From positions 1-19,132 of the forward strand of contig JANYLL010000215.1 in assembly GCA_025357895.1 (NCBI GenBank): 19,132 nt of DNA, written 5' to 3'. Source of the DNA: Ignavibacteriota bacterium (GTDB taxonomy: Bacteria > Bacteroidota > Ignavibacteria > Palsa-1295). The first letter of the stretch is position 1, and each line of letters opens with the position of its first letter. The notes under the pieces were generated by a model. It was not told where the DNA came from, did not search any database, and saw nothing but the letters and a program-made list of their open reading frames with translations. This document shows, one piece after another, positions 7,542 to 14,638 of the stretch. The position numbers and the translations under genes were made by a program.

Positions 7542-8312
7542 ATGCGCATAACTATTCTTGGAACAGGCACTTCTACAGGAGTTCCGATGATCGGATGCTC
7601 ATGTAAAGTTTGCACTTCCTCGGATCCCCGTGATAAACGCCAGCGAGTAAGTGCCCTTATCGAATTGGGCGATACAACCATCCTCATTGATACAAGCGCA
7701 GATTTCAGAGCACAAATGCTTGCTCATCATGTTCGCAAACTTGATGCAGTTCTCTATACTCATGGGCATTACGATCACATTGCAGGTTTCGATGATCTTC
7801 GCGCATTTCAATTTCTGAAACTACCTGTGCCGATGTGTTATGCGAATAAAGAAACGCATGAAATTATTCGTTCAACCTTCTCTTATGCCTTTGATGCAAA
7901 ACCCAATAGACCCGGCGGGGGAGTTCCGAATATTCCGTTCACGATCATTGATGCTGCTTCCTTTATGATTGGTGATATTCGTATCGCACCGATAGTGCTT
8001 GATCACGGAATAATGGATATTTTCGGATACAGGATCGGGAATTTTGCATATCTTACCGATTGCAAACGCATACCTGTTGCATCGAAAGAAAAGCTGATGA
8101 ATCTTGAAGTGCTTGTTTTGGATGGACTTCGTTACACCGAGCATCCTACTCATCTTGCAATTTCTGAATCGGTTGCACTTGCAAAAGAACTATCACCGAA
8201 GATGACCTACCTTACTCACATGAACCATGATGTGCTTCATGCTGAAGCAGAAGAGAAGTTGACGAAGAATGTGAGATTAGCATATGATGGGATGAAGATA
8301 GATGTAGAGTAA
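7542..8312 (+). CDS. MBL-fold metal-dependent hydrolase, PhnP-like
   Basis: 256-residue cytoplasmic hydrolase of the metallo-beta-lactamase fold, in the branch of PhnP (phosphoribosyl 1,2-cyclic phosphodiesterase). The metal motif T-H-G-H-Y-D-H is at 73-79 (H74, H76, D78, H79), with later ligands plausible in the YLTDCKRIP and THMNHD segments. The N-terminal GCSCKVC (C19, C21, C24) matches the structural zinc site of PhnP relatives. The start MRITILGTGTSTGVP is typical. Members of this branch cleave cyclic phosphodiesters, but the true substrate here is unknown. No phosphonate genes are nearby, so a housekeeping or nucleotide-signalling role is as likely as C-P lyase metabolism. It is last in the run from 6942; a palindromic repeat lies 34 bases downstream. 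Confidence 0.85.
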   Translation: MRITILGTGTSTGVPMIGCSCKVCTSSDPRDKRQRVSALIELGDTTILIDTSADFRAQMLAHHVRKLDAVLYTHGHYDHIAGFDDLRAFQFLKLPVPMCYANKETHEIIRSTFSYAFDAKPNRPGGGVPNIPFTIIDAASFMIGDIRIAPIVLDHGIMDIFGYRIGNFAYLTDCKRIPVASKEKLMNLEVLVLDGLRYTEHPTHLAISESVALAKELSPKMTYLTHMNHDVLHAEAEEKLTKNVRLAYDGMKIDVE

Positions 8313-8345
8313 TTCATAACTCTAAGTAAATAACGTTTTGTACAC

Positions 8346-8433
8346 GTCATTCTGAGTGAAGCGAAGCGGAACGAAGAATCTGAATTTTCAAACTATACTG
8401 GGATCTCAGATTCTTCGCTTCGCTCAGAATGAC
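8346..8433. repeat. Palindromic intergenic repeat, GTCATTCTGAG...CTCAGAATGAC type
   Basis: The left arm (8346-8383) and right arm (8406-8433) are inverted copies of GTCATTCTGAGCGAAGCG and the adjoining AAGAATCTGA. The left arm carries about ten extra bases from a short internal duplication. The hairpin sits between the convergent MBL-fold and rpsT genes, where it could end transcription from the left. This resembles the dispersed GTCATT...AATGAC palindromes seen in many FCB genomes. Two more diverged examples occur in this window. Confidence 0.75.
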
Positions 8434-8467
8434 AAATGAATTTTTTCTCTCAAATTAGATTAAATAA

Positions 8468-8493
8468 AAAAAGCCCACCGAAGCGAGCTTTTT
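8468..8493 (-). terminator. Intrinsic terminator downstream of rpsT
   Basis: Read on the minus strand, a ten-pair stem (AAAAAGCTCG with TGGGCTTTTT, including two G-U pairs) closes on a C(UUCG)G tetraloop and is followed by a T tract. It begins 23 bases past the rpsT stop codon. The A/T-rich flanks are symmetrical, so it may also act on the opposite strand. Confidence 0.8.
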
Positions 8494-8516
8494 ATAAATT
8501 CCGATCATTTTAAAAT

Positions 8517-8768
8517 TTAAGCAGTAGCCTTCTTGATCGAACGGGCGAGTTTCGATTTCTTATTGGCTGCATAGTTCTTCTTCACGATGCCTTTACGAGC
8601 AAGACGATCGAGGGTGCTCTGGATCTTTTTCAGCGAATCGCCTGCAGCGGGAGCAGCCGGATCGAAATCCTTAAGCAGCTTACGCATGGTGATTTTCGTA
8701 CCCTTATTTGCAATGCGGCGTTTCTCCGAGAGACGAACGCGGCGTTCAGCGCCTTTGTGTTGCGGCAT
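8517..8768 (-). CDS. rpsT: 30S ribosomal protein S20
   Basis: 83-residue primary-binding protein of the small ribosomal subunit that contacts 16S rRNA. The composition is strongly basic, with the S20 start MPQHKGAERRVRLSEKRR and the C-terminal segment GIVKKNYAANKKSKLARSIKKA. The length matches the family. It ends 23 bases before a strong intrinsic terminator. It starts four bases after the stop of a 52-codon ORF, which itself follows the TonB receptor by one base. This is an unusual setting for a gene usually transcribed from its own promoter, and such a promoter may lie within the small ORF. Confidence 0.95.
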   Translation of the reverse strand: MPQHKGAERRVRLSEKRRIANKGTKITMRKLLKDFDPAAPAAGDSLKKIQSTLDRLARKGIVKKNYAANKKSKLARSIKKATA

Positions 8769-8772
8769 ATTG

Positions 8773-8931
8773 TTAAGATAAATCCCTTATAAAATTCGGG
8801 ACGCTAATAACAGAGGTCGTATCTTTAGAGTTCAGATTTTCTTGAAATCCTATACGTGAAGTATCAGGTTTATCGCCTTTTCGAACCCAAAAGAGCAGAA
8901 ATCCACTAATAATAGGAGCAAGAATTACCAT
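8773..8931 (-). CDS. Putative 52-aa single-span membrane protein between TonB receptor and rpsT
   Basis: Small ORF of 52 residues. ATG 8931 lies one base after the receptor's stop codon (TTTTAATATG), and the stop lies four bases before the rpsT start. The N-terminus VILAPIISGFLLFWV is a single hydrophobic segment, followed by positively charged VRKGDK and then a polar tail. That arrangement suits an inner-membrane anchor with a cytoplasmic C-terminus, or a small membrane regulator. The tight spacing on both sides is the main argument that it is real. Against it, an ORF this size could arise by chance, and the region may simply hold the rpsT promoter. I recognise no family. Confidence 0.45.
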   Translation of the reverse strand: MVILAPIISGFLLFWVRKGDKPDTSRIGFQENLNSKDTTSVISVPNFIRDLS

Positions 8932-8932
8932 A

Positions 8933-10987
8933 TTAAAATCTATAACCTACTCCCATTCTCAATGAACGCGGTGTCCCTGAGGTGAAATGCAGATCGCTGG
9001 TGATACCTGTCTCTCCTCTGAGGCGGGCATCGGTATCGAATTGCGCTTCATTCCAGGCAACATTAAAGAAATTTTCAATATTAGCAAAAACTTCGATTTG
9101 TCCGATTCGGTATGATGTAGAAAGATCAAAAACGGAATATCCTTTTGCACGGATGCTGTTATCTTCGACGGCAGGGCGGTCATCTATCATCCTTAAACGA
9201 AGTGCTGCGGAGAAATTATCAAAACGCGCTAATGCATTTGCAGTCAGCGTCAAATTTGGAGCAAGAGGGATATAATTTTGTCCGACAGGGGCATCCCGTA
9301 GTACACCTTTTGCAATCGTCATATCACCGCCTAATGCTAGCCAGGTAAACGGTGTAATTCGTAACTCCATATCTATTCCCTGACGGCGTGTTCTTCCTGC
9401 AGCATTTGTTGTGCCATCATCACCACCCCATATAAATTCGCTTTCCAGATCAAGGCGCCAAAGCGCAATACTTCCCGAGATAAGATCCGACGTATGCCCT
9501 AGACGTGCGCCAAACTCTTCACCGAATGCACGCGGAATAGTATTTCCATTATGTGCCGTCACTACTGCACGTGCATCATTTGAGTGAAATCCAAAACCGG
9601 AATTTCCGAAAAGCGTAATGCTTTCGCCCAGCGGAACTGCAACATTTAATTTCGGGGATGCAAGAAGCGCCTGAACTATGCCATTCGGTTGTGCAGATGG
9701 ATCTAAACGATTCGTAACATCAAAATTAAAATAATCCAACCGTAATCCTGCTTGAATCTGTATGCCGGGAAAAATAATTTCTTGCTGAACATACGGGCCG
9801 ACCTGTCTTTGATGAATGAGAGCATCTACTTTGGTTTCTATACGAGTGCGTGCAGAATCGTGATACAACCCTACTTCGATATCATCGCTTCTCAGATTTT
9901 CACCGATACGGGTTTTCATTATGGCACTGCCTGCGGACCAAATCTTAAGCGATTCGCCACGAAGTGCGAGAATAGTCCGTGCATCTGTTTGTTCCACTTC
10001 ATCACCTCTCAAACTGTCATGCGCTAAAAATGTAAAATCGCTATAGAGACGGAACCGGTAATTGGTGACAGAGCCATTGAGGGTAAATGGCGATGAACCG
10101 CCTGTCGTATATTTAAATATCGCGCTTGTACGAGAGGTTGCTCCGCCTTCGGTAGAATCGATGGAGCCAAAACGTGATATGATACCTTGATTTACAGCAC
10201 GCTGCGGTATCTGTCCGTTCGCATTCCAGCCTGAGCTAAAAGTGAGTATGGATGCTGAAAGTTTTCCTTCTTCGCCGATATCTCCGGTTGCCTTTGCTAT
10301 GAGATTAAGCCGGTCAAAGTTTTGCGGAAGATCGAAGTATCCTTGTGTTCTATAAATTTCTGCTCCGAAATATGCGTGGAGCTTATCATTTGAAAAAGGA
10401 GCCTGTACTAACGCCAAACCTCTGAACGTCGTAAATGCTCTGTTCTGAATTTCCAGTGCATACTGAGCCGTTCCGGTTTCGACTTTGACAATATTTTCTT
10501 TCAGTACATCAAAAGTATTAAATACGACGGCGCCTGCAGTTGCAAGATCACCAAAGCGTGCGAAATATGGTCCTTTTGCAACATCAACACTTTCTATCGT
10601 TTCGGGAATAACAAAATGCAGATCGGCATAACCTTGTCCGTGGCCATGCGAGATCATATTCACCGGAGCATCGTCAACACTAATATTTATATCTGTTCCA
10701 TGGTCGCAGTCAAAGCCGCGCAAAAAGATCTGCTCTGCTTTTCCACCTCCGGCATGTTGAGCAATAAAAAGACCCGGAACGGTGCGAAGCATATCCTGAG
10801 CAGAATTCCGAGGGCGTAGTTCAAGATCGGCAGCACGGAATTCTGCATCGCTTGCAGCGGAATAGGGGCGCTCGGCACTAACAGTTACTTCATCAGCTTT
10901 AACGATCTTTACGGTATCCTTCTTTACTACTTGAGCAGTAGCGGAAAAAGAGAAAAGAACGAGTATAAAAAATAGTAAAAATTTCAT
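8933..10987 (-). CDS. TonB-dependent outer-membrane receptor with His-rich plug motif
   Basis: 684-residue outer-membrane receptor that would import a scarce, bulky or metal-bound ligand using TonB energy. The signal peptide ends near SATAQ, and a TonB-box-like segment follows (ADEVTVSA, ~31-38). The plug domain covers ~45-160 (RSAQDMLRTVPG-type start, then VAKGPYFARFGDLATAGAV). A 22-strand barrel ends in the terminal aromatic GYRF. The plug holds GFDCDHGTDI (91-100) and SHGHGQGYADLHF (113-125), with H96, H114, H116 and H124. I associate these motifs with a conserved receptor subgroup, possibly for metals. There is no SusD-like neighbour or carboxypeptidase-like N-terminal domain, so it is not a glycan SusC. 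It is divergent from the TPR-DUF6702-HupE operon. The substrate is not established. Confidence 0.88.
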   Translation of the reverse strand: MKFLLFFILVLFSFSATAQVVKKDTVKIVKADEVTVSAERPYSAASDAEFRAADLELRPRNSAQDMLRTVPGLFIAQHAGGGKAEQIFLRGFDCDHGTDINISVDDAPVNMISHGHGQGYADLHFVIPETIESVDVAKGPYFARFGDLATAGAVVFNTFDVLKENIVKVETGTAQYALEIQNRAFTTFRGLALVQAPFSNDKLHAYFGAEIYRTQGYFDLPQNFDRLNLIAKATGDIGEEGKLSASILTFSSGWNANGQIPQRAVNQGIISRFGSIDSTEGGATSRTSAIFKYTTGGSSPFTLNGSVTNYRFRLYSDFTFLAHDSLRGDEVEQTDARTILALRGESLKIWSAGSAIMKTRIGENLRSDDIEVGLYHDSARTRIETKVDALIHQRQVGPYVQQEIIFPGIQIQAGLRLDYFNFDVTNRLDPSAQPNGIVQALLASPKLNVAVPLGESITLFGNSGFGFHSNDARAVVTAHNGNTIPRAFGEEFGARLGHTSDLISGSIALWRLDLESEFIWGGDDGTTNAAGRTRRQGIDMELRITPFTWLALGGDMTIAKGVLRDAPVGQNYIPLAPNLTLTANALARFDNFSAALRLRMIDDRPAVEDNSIRAKGYSVFDLSTSYRIGQIEVFANIENFFNVAWNEAQFDTDARLRGETGITSDLHFTSGTPRSLRMGVGYRF

Positions 10988-11139
10988 AGTGGATACTTTG
11001 CTATGTGCTGGCCATAATACACTATAGGGGAGGAATTGGATTCGGAAAATAGAGTGAATTTCAGGAATCCAAACTACGTTCTTCCATGTATTGTATTAGT
11101 TGCAGAACTTTACAAAAGCTCATAAAACTCACAAAAACC

Positions 11140-12480
11140 ATGATATTTAGCTCAAAAAGACTCTTTTCAGTAGCATTTGTTCTTATTCTTATAATGGGAA
11201 TTTCTTCGTGTAAAAAGAACGATGATGCGATGAAAATGCCCGATCTCTTTCCCCGTTCCGGTGACAGCACCTCCACAGAATTTATCAAGTCCCAACAGAT
11301 GGTTCATCATTTTCGTGATGAGATCACCAAGCATCCCGATGAGATAAAAAATTACATTGAGCTAGCACAGGTCTATATTCAGGAGGCTCGCGTTTCGGGC
11401 AGACACCACGATTACTTTCCTATTGCCGATGGCATTATCGCCGAAGCATTGCGCAGAAGCCCCGATAATTTTGAAGCGAACGTTCTGAAAAGTGGAATGA
11501 TGATGACACGCCACGATTTTGTAACTGCAAAAGAAACGATCGATAAAGCGATCGCAAAAAATCCGTATAATAGCGGAGCGTATGGAGTGCTTTGCGATGC
11601 CAATGTTGAACTTGGTAAATATGATGATGCAGTCAAAGCTGTTGATAAAATGATGGCTGCTCGTCCTGATCTCCGTTCGTATGCCAGAGCTTCTTATCTT
11701 CGCGAACTTAATGGAGATCGCAACGGCGCAATTGATGCGATGAAACTTGCAGCAGATGCCGGAGCATCCGGGCAGGAAAATAGAGAATGGGCATTGTACA
11801 ACCTCGGAAATATCTATCTAAATTGGGGTAAGTTGGATACAGCAGAATATATTTACAAAGGCGTTCTCGAAGAGCGTCCGAATTACGCCTATGCTATGAG
11901 CGGACTTGCAATGGTAAATGCAGCGCGGAAAAATTATCCTGCTGCAGTTGAGCTGCTTGTGAAAGCTTCGCAAGCGCAGCCTGAACATATCTTTGTTGAG
12001 CAGCTTGCCGATATCTATTCTGCGATGGGACAAAAAGAAAGCGCACAGCAGATGGAGCAGAAAGCACTTGAGGCATTTGCTTTACATGAGAAAGACGGAT
12101 GGCATGTCGATAGGGAATATGCTGCATTCTGTCTTAACCATAATATCAACATACCGGAATCGAAATCCCGTGCAGAAAAAGATTATAAGGTTCGCCCTGA
12201 TAATATCGATGCACTTGATACGTATGCATGGGCGCTCTATAGATCAAACCAGGCAAACGATGCTGTTCCTTTGATCGAGAAAGCGATGCGCATGAAGACC
12301 ATTAATCCGAACTTGCACTATCATGCTGGAATGATCTATGCAAAAGCCGGGAATAAAGAAAAGGCGATATCGGAATTAAAAATGGCTTTAAGTGAAAATC
12401 AATACCTTACGCCTATCACGGTTGCGGATGCGAATGCTACCCTTACCTCACTTGACGGCAAAACTTCTCAGGCGCAATGA
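11140..12480 (+). CDS. TPR-repeat lipoprotein
   Basis: 446-residue lipoprotein made mostly of tetratricopeptide repeats, predicted to be anchored to a membrane and to scaffold protein contacts in the periplasm. I chose ATG 11140 because it gives a lipoprotein signal (MIFSSKRLFSVAFVLILIMGISSC, acylated C24). The longer reading from 11086 would bury it. About seven to nine helical repeat pairs follow, for example AYGVLCDANVELGKYDDAVK, YNLGNIYLNWGKLDTAEYIY and MAGMIYAKAGNKEKAISELK-like units. The stop overlaps the next start (ATGA at 12477-12480), so translation of the DUF6702-like gene is coupled. TPR proteins beside HupE/UreJ and DUF4331 genes recur in this phylum as I remember it. No enzymatic role is visible. 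Confidence 0.85.
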   Translation: MIFSSKRLFSVAFVLILIMGISSCKKNDDAMKMPDLFPRSGDSTSTEFIKSQQMVHHFRDEITKHPDEIKNYIELAQVYIQEARVSGRHHDYFPIADGIIAEALRRSPDNFEANVLKSGMMMTRHDFVTAKETIDKAIAKNPYNSGAYGVLCDANVELGKYDDAVKAVDKMMAARPDLRSYARASYLRELNGDRNGAIDAMKLAADAGASGQENREWALYNLGNIYLNWGKLDTAEYIYKGVLEERPNYAYAMSGLAMVNAARKNYPAAVELLVKASQAQPEHIFVEQLADIYSAMGQKESAQQMEQKALEAFALHEKDGWHVDREYAAFCLNHNINIPESKSRAEKDYKVRPDNIDALDTYAWALYRSNQANDAVPLIEKAMRMKTINPNLHYHAGMIYAKAGNKEKAISELKMALSENQYLTPITVADANATLTSLDGKTSQAQ

Positions 12481-12992
12481 AACTAGCTGAGAATCAAAAA
12501 GACGGAGTACTGGCTTTCCTTTTAGCTTTTATCATTTCTTTTTTTGCCGTGCCCTCGGCACTGGCGCATGATATTCATATTAGTTATTCGCAGGCGGAGT
12601 TGAAAGAAGGAAATCTTTCTATCAAAGTCTCCTATTATAAAGATGATTTTACCAAGGCAGTGAAGAACTGGTACCAGGGAAAGGCAGATAATTTTTCACT
12701 TGAAGAAATGCAAGCTGCGGAATTAGAGTATGTAAAAAATTATTTCAGAGTCTGGAATGGCAGCTATAACAATCAACTCATGCCTGCTTCGGTAAAAATT
12801 ACTGACGACGGAACTTCGATCATCTTTGACTTGAATTTTTCCTGCGTTAGCTCGAATGCTTTGATCATCGATCAGCGCGTGCTCTTTAAAGAATATGGTG
12901 ATCAGATGAACATTTTTTTTATTAAAGCATTCGGCAAAGAGGAGAATCACATCTTTACTCCTGCAAAACCCACACTTCTTGTAAAGTCTTAA
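12477..12992 (+). CDS. DUF6702-like periplasmic protein
   Basis: 171-residue exported protein. A long signal peptide ends in the cleavage motif SALA, so the mature chain should begin H31-D-I-H34. The remainder looks like an all-beta domain: HISYSQAELKEGNLSIKVSYY, a DDFTKAVKNW segment, then several strands ending TPAKPTLLVKS. This matches the DUF6702 pattern of an N-terminal His followed by alternating strands. It overlaps the TPR gene stop by four bases and is followed seven bases later by the HupE/UreJ-like gene. In proteobacteria the long HupE/UreJ proteins carry a similar His-led periplasmic domain fused before the membrane part, so this gene may supply the same domain separately. Metal binding by the mature N-terminus is an inference. 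Confidence 0.7.
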   Translation: MKLAENQKDGVLAFLLAFIISFFAVPSALAHDIHISYSQAELKEGNLSIKVSYYKDDFTKAVKNWYQGKADNFSLEEMQAAELEYVKNYFRVWNGSYNNQLMPASVKITDDGTSIIFDLNFSCVSSNALIIDQRVLFKEYGDQMNIFFIKAFGKEENHIFTPAKPTLLVKS

Positions 12993-12999
12993 CCACTGA

Positions 13000-13566
13000 A
13001 TGGATCAACAGTTCGAAACGTTTTTTAAGATCGGTTTTTACCATATTATCGAGGGCTACGATCATCTCCTTTTTTTGATCGCACTTATTATCGTCACAAA
13101 AAATTTTCGTTCGCTTTTTTCGGTTATCTCAGCCTTTACGATAGCCCACTCTACAACCCTTATCCTATCTGCTTTAGGGATCCTTTCTCTGCCTCCGGTT
13201 ATCACAGAATCGCTTATCGCATTATCGATCGTATATGTAGGAATTGAAAATGTTGTCCGCTTTGAGACTAAGGGACGATGGATCGTTGCCGGAAGTTTTG
13301 GGCTTATTCACGGCGCTGGCTTTTCCGGTCATCTTACCGATATTCTTAAAGGTATGCTGAGTATGGGGAATGTTTTTATTCCGCTTACGGGATTTAACCT
13401 TGGCATTGAAGCAGGGCAGATCACCGTCATCCTCGTTGTTTTTCCTCTGATGTGGCTCGTAAGAAAATACGGGAAAGAACGATTGATCGTTCAGGAAGTA
13501 TCCCGCGTCATTGCTGCTATTGGCGGAGTCTTGCTTGTTATCAGATTATTCGGAATCAACCCGTAA
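13000..13566 (+). CDS. HupE/UreJ-like membrane protein
   Basis: 188-residue polytopic inner-membrane protein (about six segments) of the HupE/UreJ_2 type. HupE and UreJ are nickel permeases associated with hydrogenase and urease, but the substrate of this branch is not settled and neither enzyme is encoded nearby. Conserved elements are visible: HIIEGYDHLLFL (H15, D21, H22), SAFTIAHSTTL (H50), SIVYVGIEN (around 77-84), FGLIHGAGFSG (H104) and FNLGIEAGQ (E137). The His and acidic residues fall within or near membrane segments, as expected for cation transport. It is the third gene of the TPR-DUF6702 operon, seven bases after the previous stop. No clear terminator follows; it converges on the TauE/SafE gene across about 100 bases. 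Confidence 0.85.
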   Translation: MDQQFETFFKIGFYHIIEGYDHLLFLIALIIVTKNFRSLFSVISAFTIAHSTTLILSALGILSLPPVITESLIALSIVYVGIENVVRFETKGRWIVAGSFGLIHGAGFSGHLTDILKGMLSMGNVFIPLTGFNLGIEAGQITVILVVFPLMWLVRKYGKERLIVQEVSRVIAAIGGVLLVIRLFGINP

Positions 13567-13668
13567 AATTCCTCTGGTTTATTTTTTCCTCTTTCGAAGA
13601 TCTTTTTAATTCATCCGAAGGCATGTAGCTTTGCACGAGAGCCATCTCCTTCATTCTCTGTTCCAGTC

Positions 13669-14433
13669 CTACTTAAAAAAGACATCATAAGAAAACCTGA
13701 GAAGTGTTGCGACTATGACGCATAAAAAGAAAATGCGGATGAAGGCATTACCCCGCAAGATGGCAAGTTTAGCACCTAAGTAGCCGCCAAGGGCATTGCA
13801 CGCTGCCATAGGAAGTGCGATCTCATAGATGATTCTTCCGCTAAGCATAAAAAAAGTAATTGAGCCTAAATTTGTCGAGAGGTTAAGGAATTTTGCATTC
13901 GAACTTGCCCGTAAAAAATCGAATCCGAGAAGCGTGATAAATGCCAGAATAAAAAAACTTCCCGCTCCGGGTCCTATAAAGCCGTCATAAAAGCCAACGA
14001 ATAAACTGATGAACAGGGCATAGATTAGCTGTTCTTTTTGTGAATGATCCTTTTCGGAATGGATGCCGAAATTTTTCTTGCTGTAGGTATAGATCGCAAC
14101 GGCACTGAGGATAATAAGCAGGAGCGGCTTCATGAAATCGTTGCTGATAAGCGTCAGGAGCTTTGAACCGGCACATGCAGAGCAGAACGCCACTGACATC
14201 ATCAGGAAAAGATGCCGGTAGTTCAATTCCTGGTTACGTGCATATTGAATCGCAGCCATTCCTGTTCCGCAGAAAGATGGGATCTTCGTCGTGCCGATCA
14301 CAGTGGCAACAGGGTATTGCGGTAGTACGATCAAGGCAACGGGGATCTGGATCAGCCCGCCGCCGCCAACAACTGCATCTACAAATCCCGCAGCAAATGC
14401 GGCAGAGCAAAGAAAGATGAGATCAAGTATCAC
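13669..14433 (-). CDS. TauE/SafE (TSUP) family permease
   Basis: 254-residue inner-membrane transporter with about eight hydrophobic segments in two homologous halves. The TSUP family moves sulfite, sulfonates or other small anions. Each half shows its glycine-rich motif: GFVDAVVGGGGLIQIP near residue 16-31 and GFYDGFIGPGAGSFF near 147-161. The start is GTG 14433, supported by a perfect TATTTTTG box four bases upstream; no in-frame ATG lies in a better place. It stands between the HupE-type operon, which converges on it, and the DUF4331 gene, which shares its strand but is cut off by a terminator. It is probably its own transcription unit. A role in the neighbouring system is possible but rests on position only. 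Confidence 0.88.
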   Translation of the reverse strand: MILDLIFLCSAAFAAGFVDAVVGGGGLIQIPVALIVLPQYPVATVIGTTKIPSFCGTGMAAIQYARNQELNYRHLFLMMSVAFCSACAGSKLLTLISNDFMKPLLLIILSAVAIYTYSKKNFGIHSEKDHSQKEQLIYALFISLFVGFYDGFIGPGAGSFFILAFITLLGFDFLRASSNAKFLNLSTNLGSITFFMLSGRIIYEIALPMAACNALGGYLGAKLAILRGNAFIRIFFLCVIVATLLRFSYDVFFK

Positions 14434-14437
14434 AATA

Positions 14438-14445
14438 CAAAAATA
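14438..14445 (-). promoter_or_regulatory. Putative -7 promoter box (TATTTTTG) of the TauE/SafE gene
   Basis: Exact match to TAnnTTTG on the minus strand, ending four bases before the GTG start at 14433. It has the same sequence and nearly the same spacing as the box at 2451-2458, which makes coincidence less likely and points to a leaderless transcript. I could not identify a convincing -33 TTG. Confidence 0.45.
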
Positions 14446-14520
14446 CGGGATGGGAATGTCTGAACCATGATTTGGGAGATTAAAGGATTAAGAGGATAGG
14501 GAGAAGTTACCGGATCACAT

Positions 14521-14557
14521 GTCATCCTAAGTACCTCGCGAATTAACATAGAATGAC
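14521..14557. repeat. Short diverged palindrome, GTCATCCTAAGT...ACATAGAATGAC
   Basis: A 37-base imperfect palindrome whose arms (GTCATCCTAAGT and the complement GTCATTCTATGT) differ at two positions and meet near a central TCGCGA. The ends match those of the longer repeat at 8346-8433, suggesting a shortened or decayed member of the same group. It lies between the DUF4331 terminator and the TauE/SafE promoter. Confidence 0.55.
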
Positions 14558-14581
14558 ACTATGATAAAACATCATTCACAT

Positions 14582-14615
14582 AAAAAAACAGGCAGCCGAT
14601 AACGGCTACCTGTTT
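14582..14615 (-). terminator. Intrinsic terminator downstream of the DUF4331 gene
   Basis: On the minus strand, a 13-pair stem (AAACAGG-T-AGCCG with CGGCT-G-CCTGTTT, one U-G pair) around a four-base loop is followed by seven Ts. It begins 24 bases past the stop codon and should separate this gene from the TauE/SafE gene. Confidence 0.88.
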
Positions 14616-14638
14616 CACATGGAAGTAAAAATTCCGAT

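Noticed and set aside
8313..8516. Possible small RNA gene between the MBL-fold gene and rpsT
   Set aside because: The structure is explained by the palindromic repeat and the rpsT terminator; no separate promoter is evident.
10985..11026. Nested inverted repeats (ATAGTG...CACTAT, TATG...CATA) next to the TonB receptor start, possible cobalamin riboswitch
   Set aside because: The arms are short and widely spaced, the region is too small, and no cobalamin-riboswitch consensus blocks are visible.
11027..11123. Possible 29-codon leader ORF behind a GGGGAGGA sequence, starting at a TTG
   Set aside because: Neighbouring genes do not use Shine-Dalgarno sequences, the start codon is weak and the peptide shows nothing recognisable.
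11086..11139. Upstream start extending the TPR lipoprotein by 18 residues
   Set aside because: It moves the lipobox away from the N-terminus; ATG 11140 gives a standard lipoprotein signal.
13567..13668. Short minus-strand reading frame (about 32 codons) after the TauE/SafE stop
   Set aside because: It has no start signal, the composition is uninformative, and it runs into the 3' end of the HupE-type gene; it is probably non-coding.
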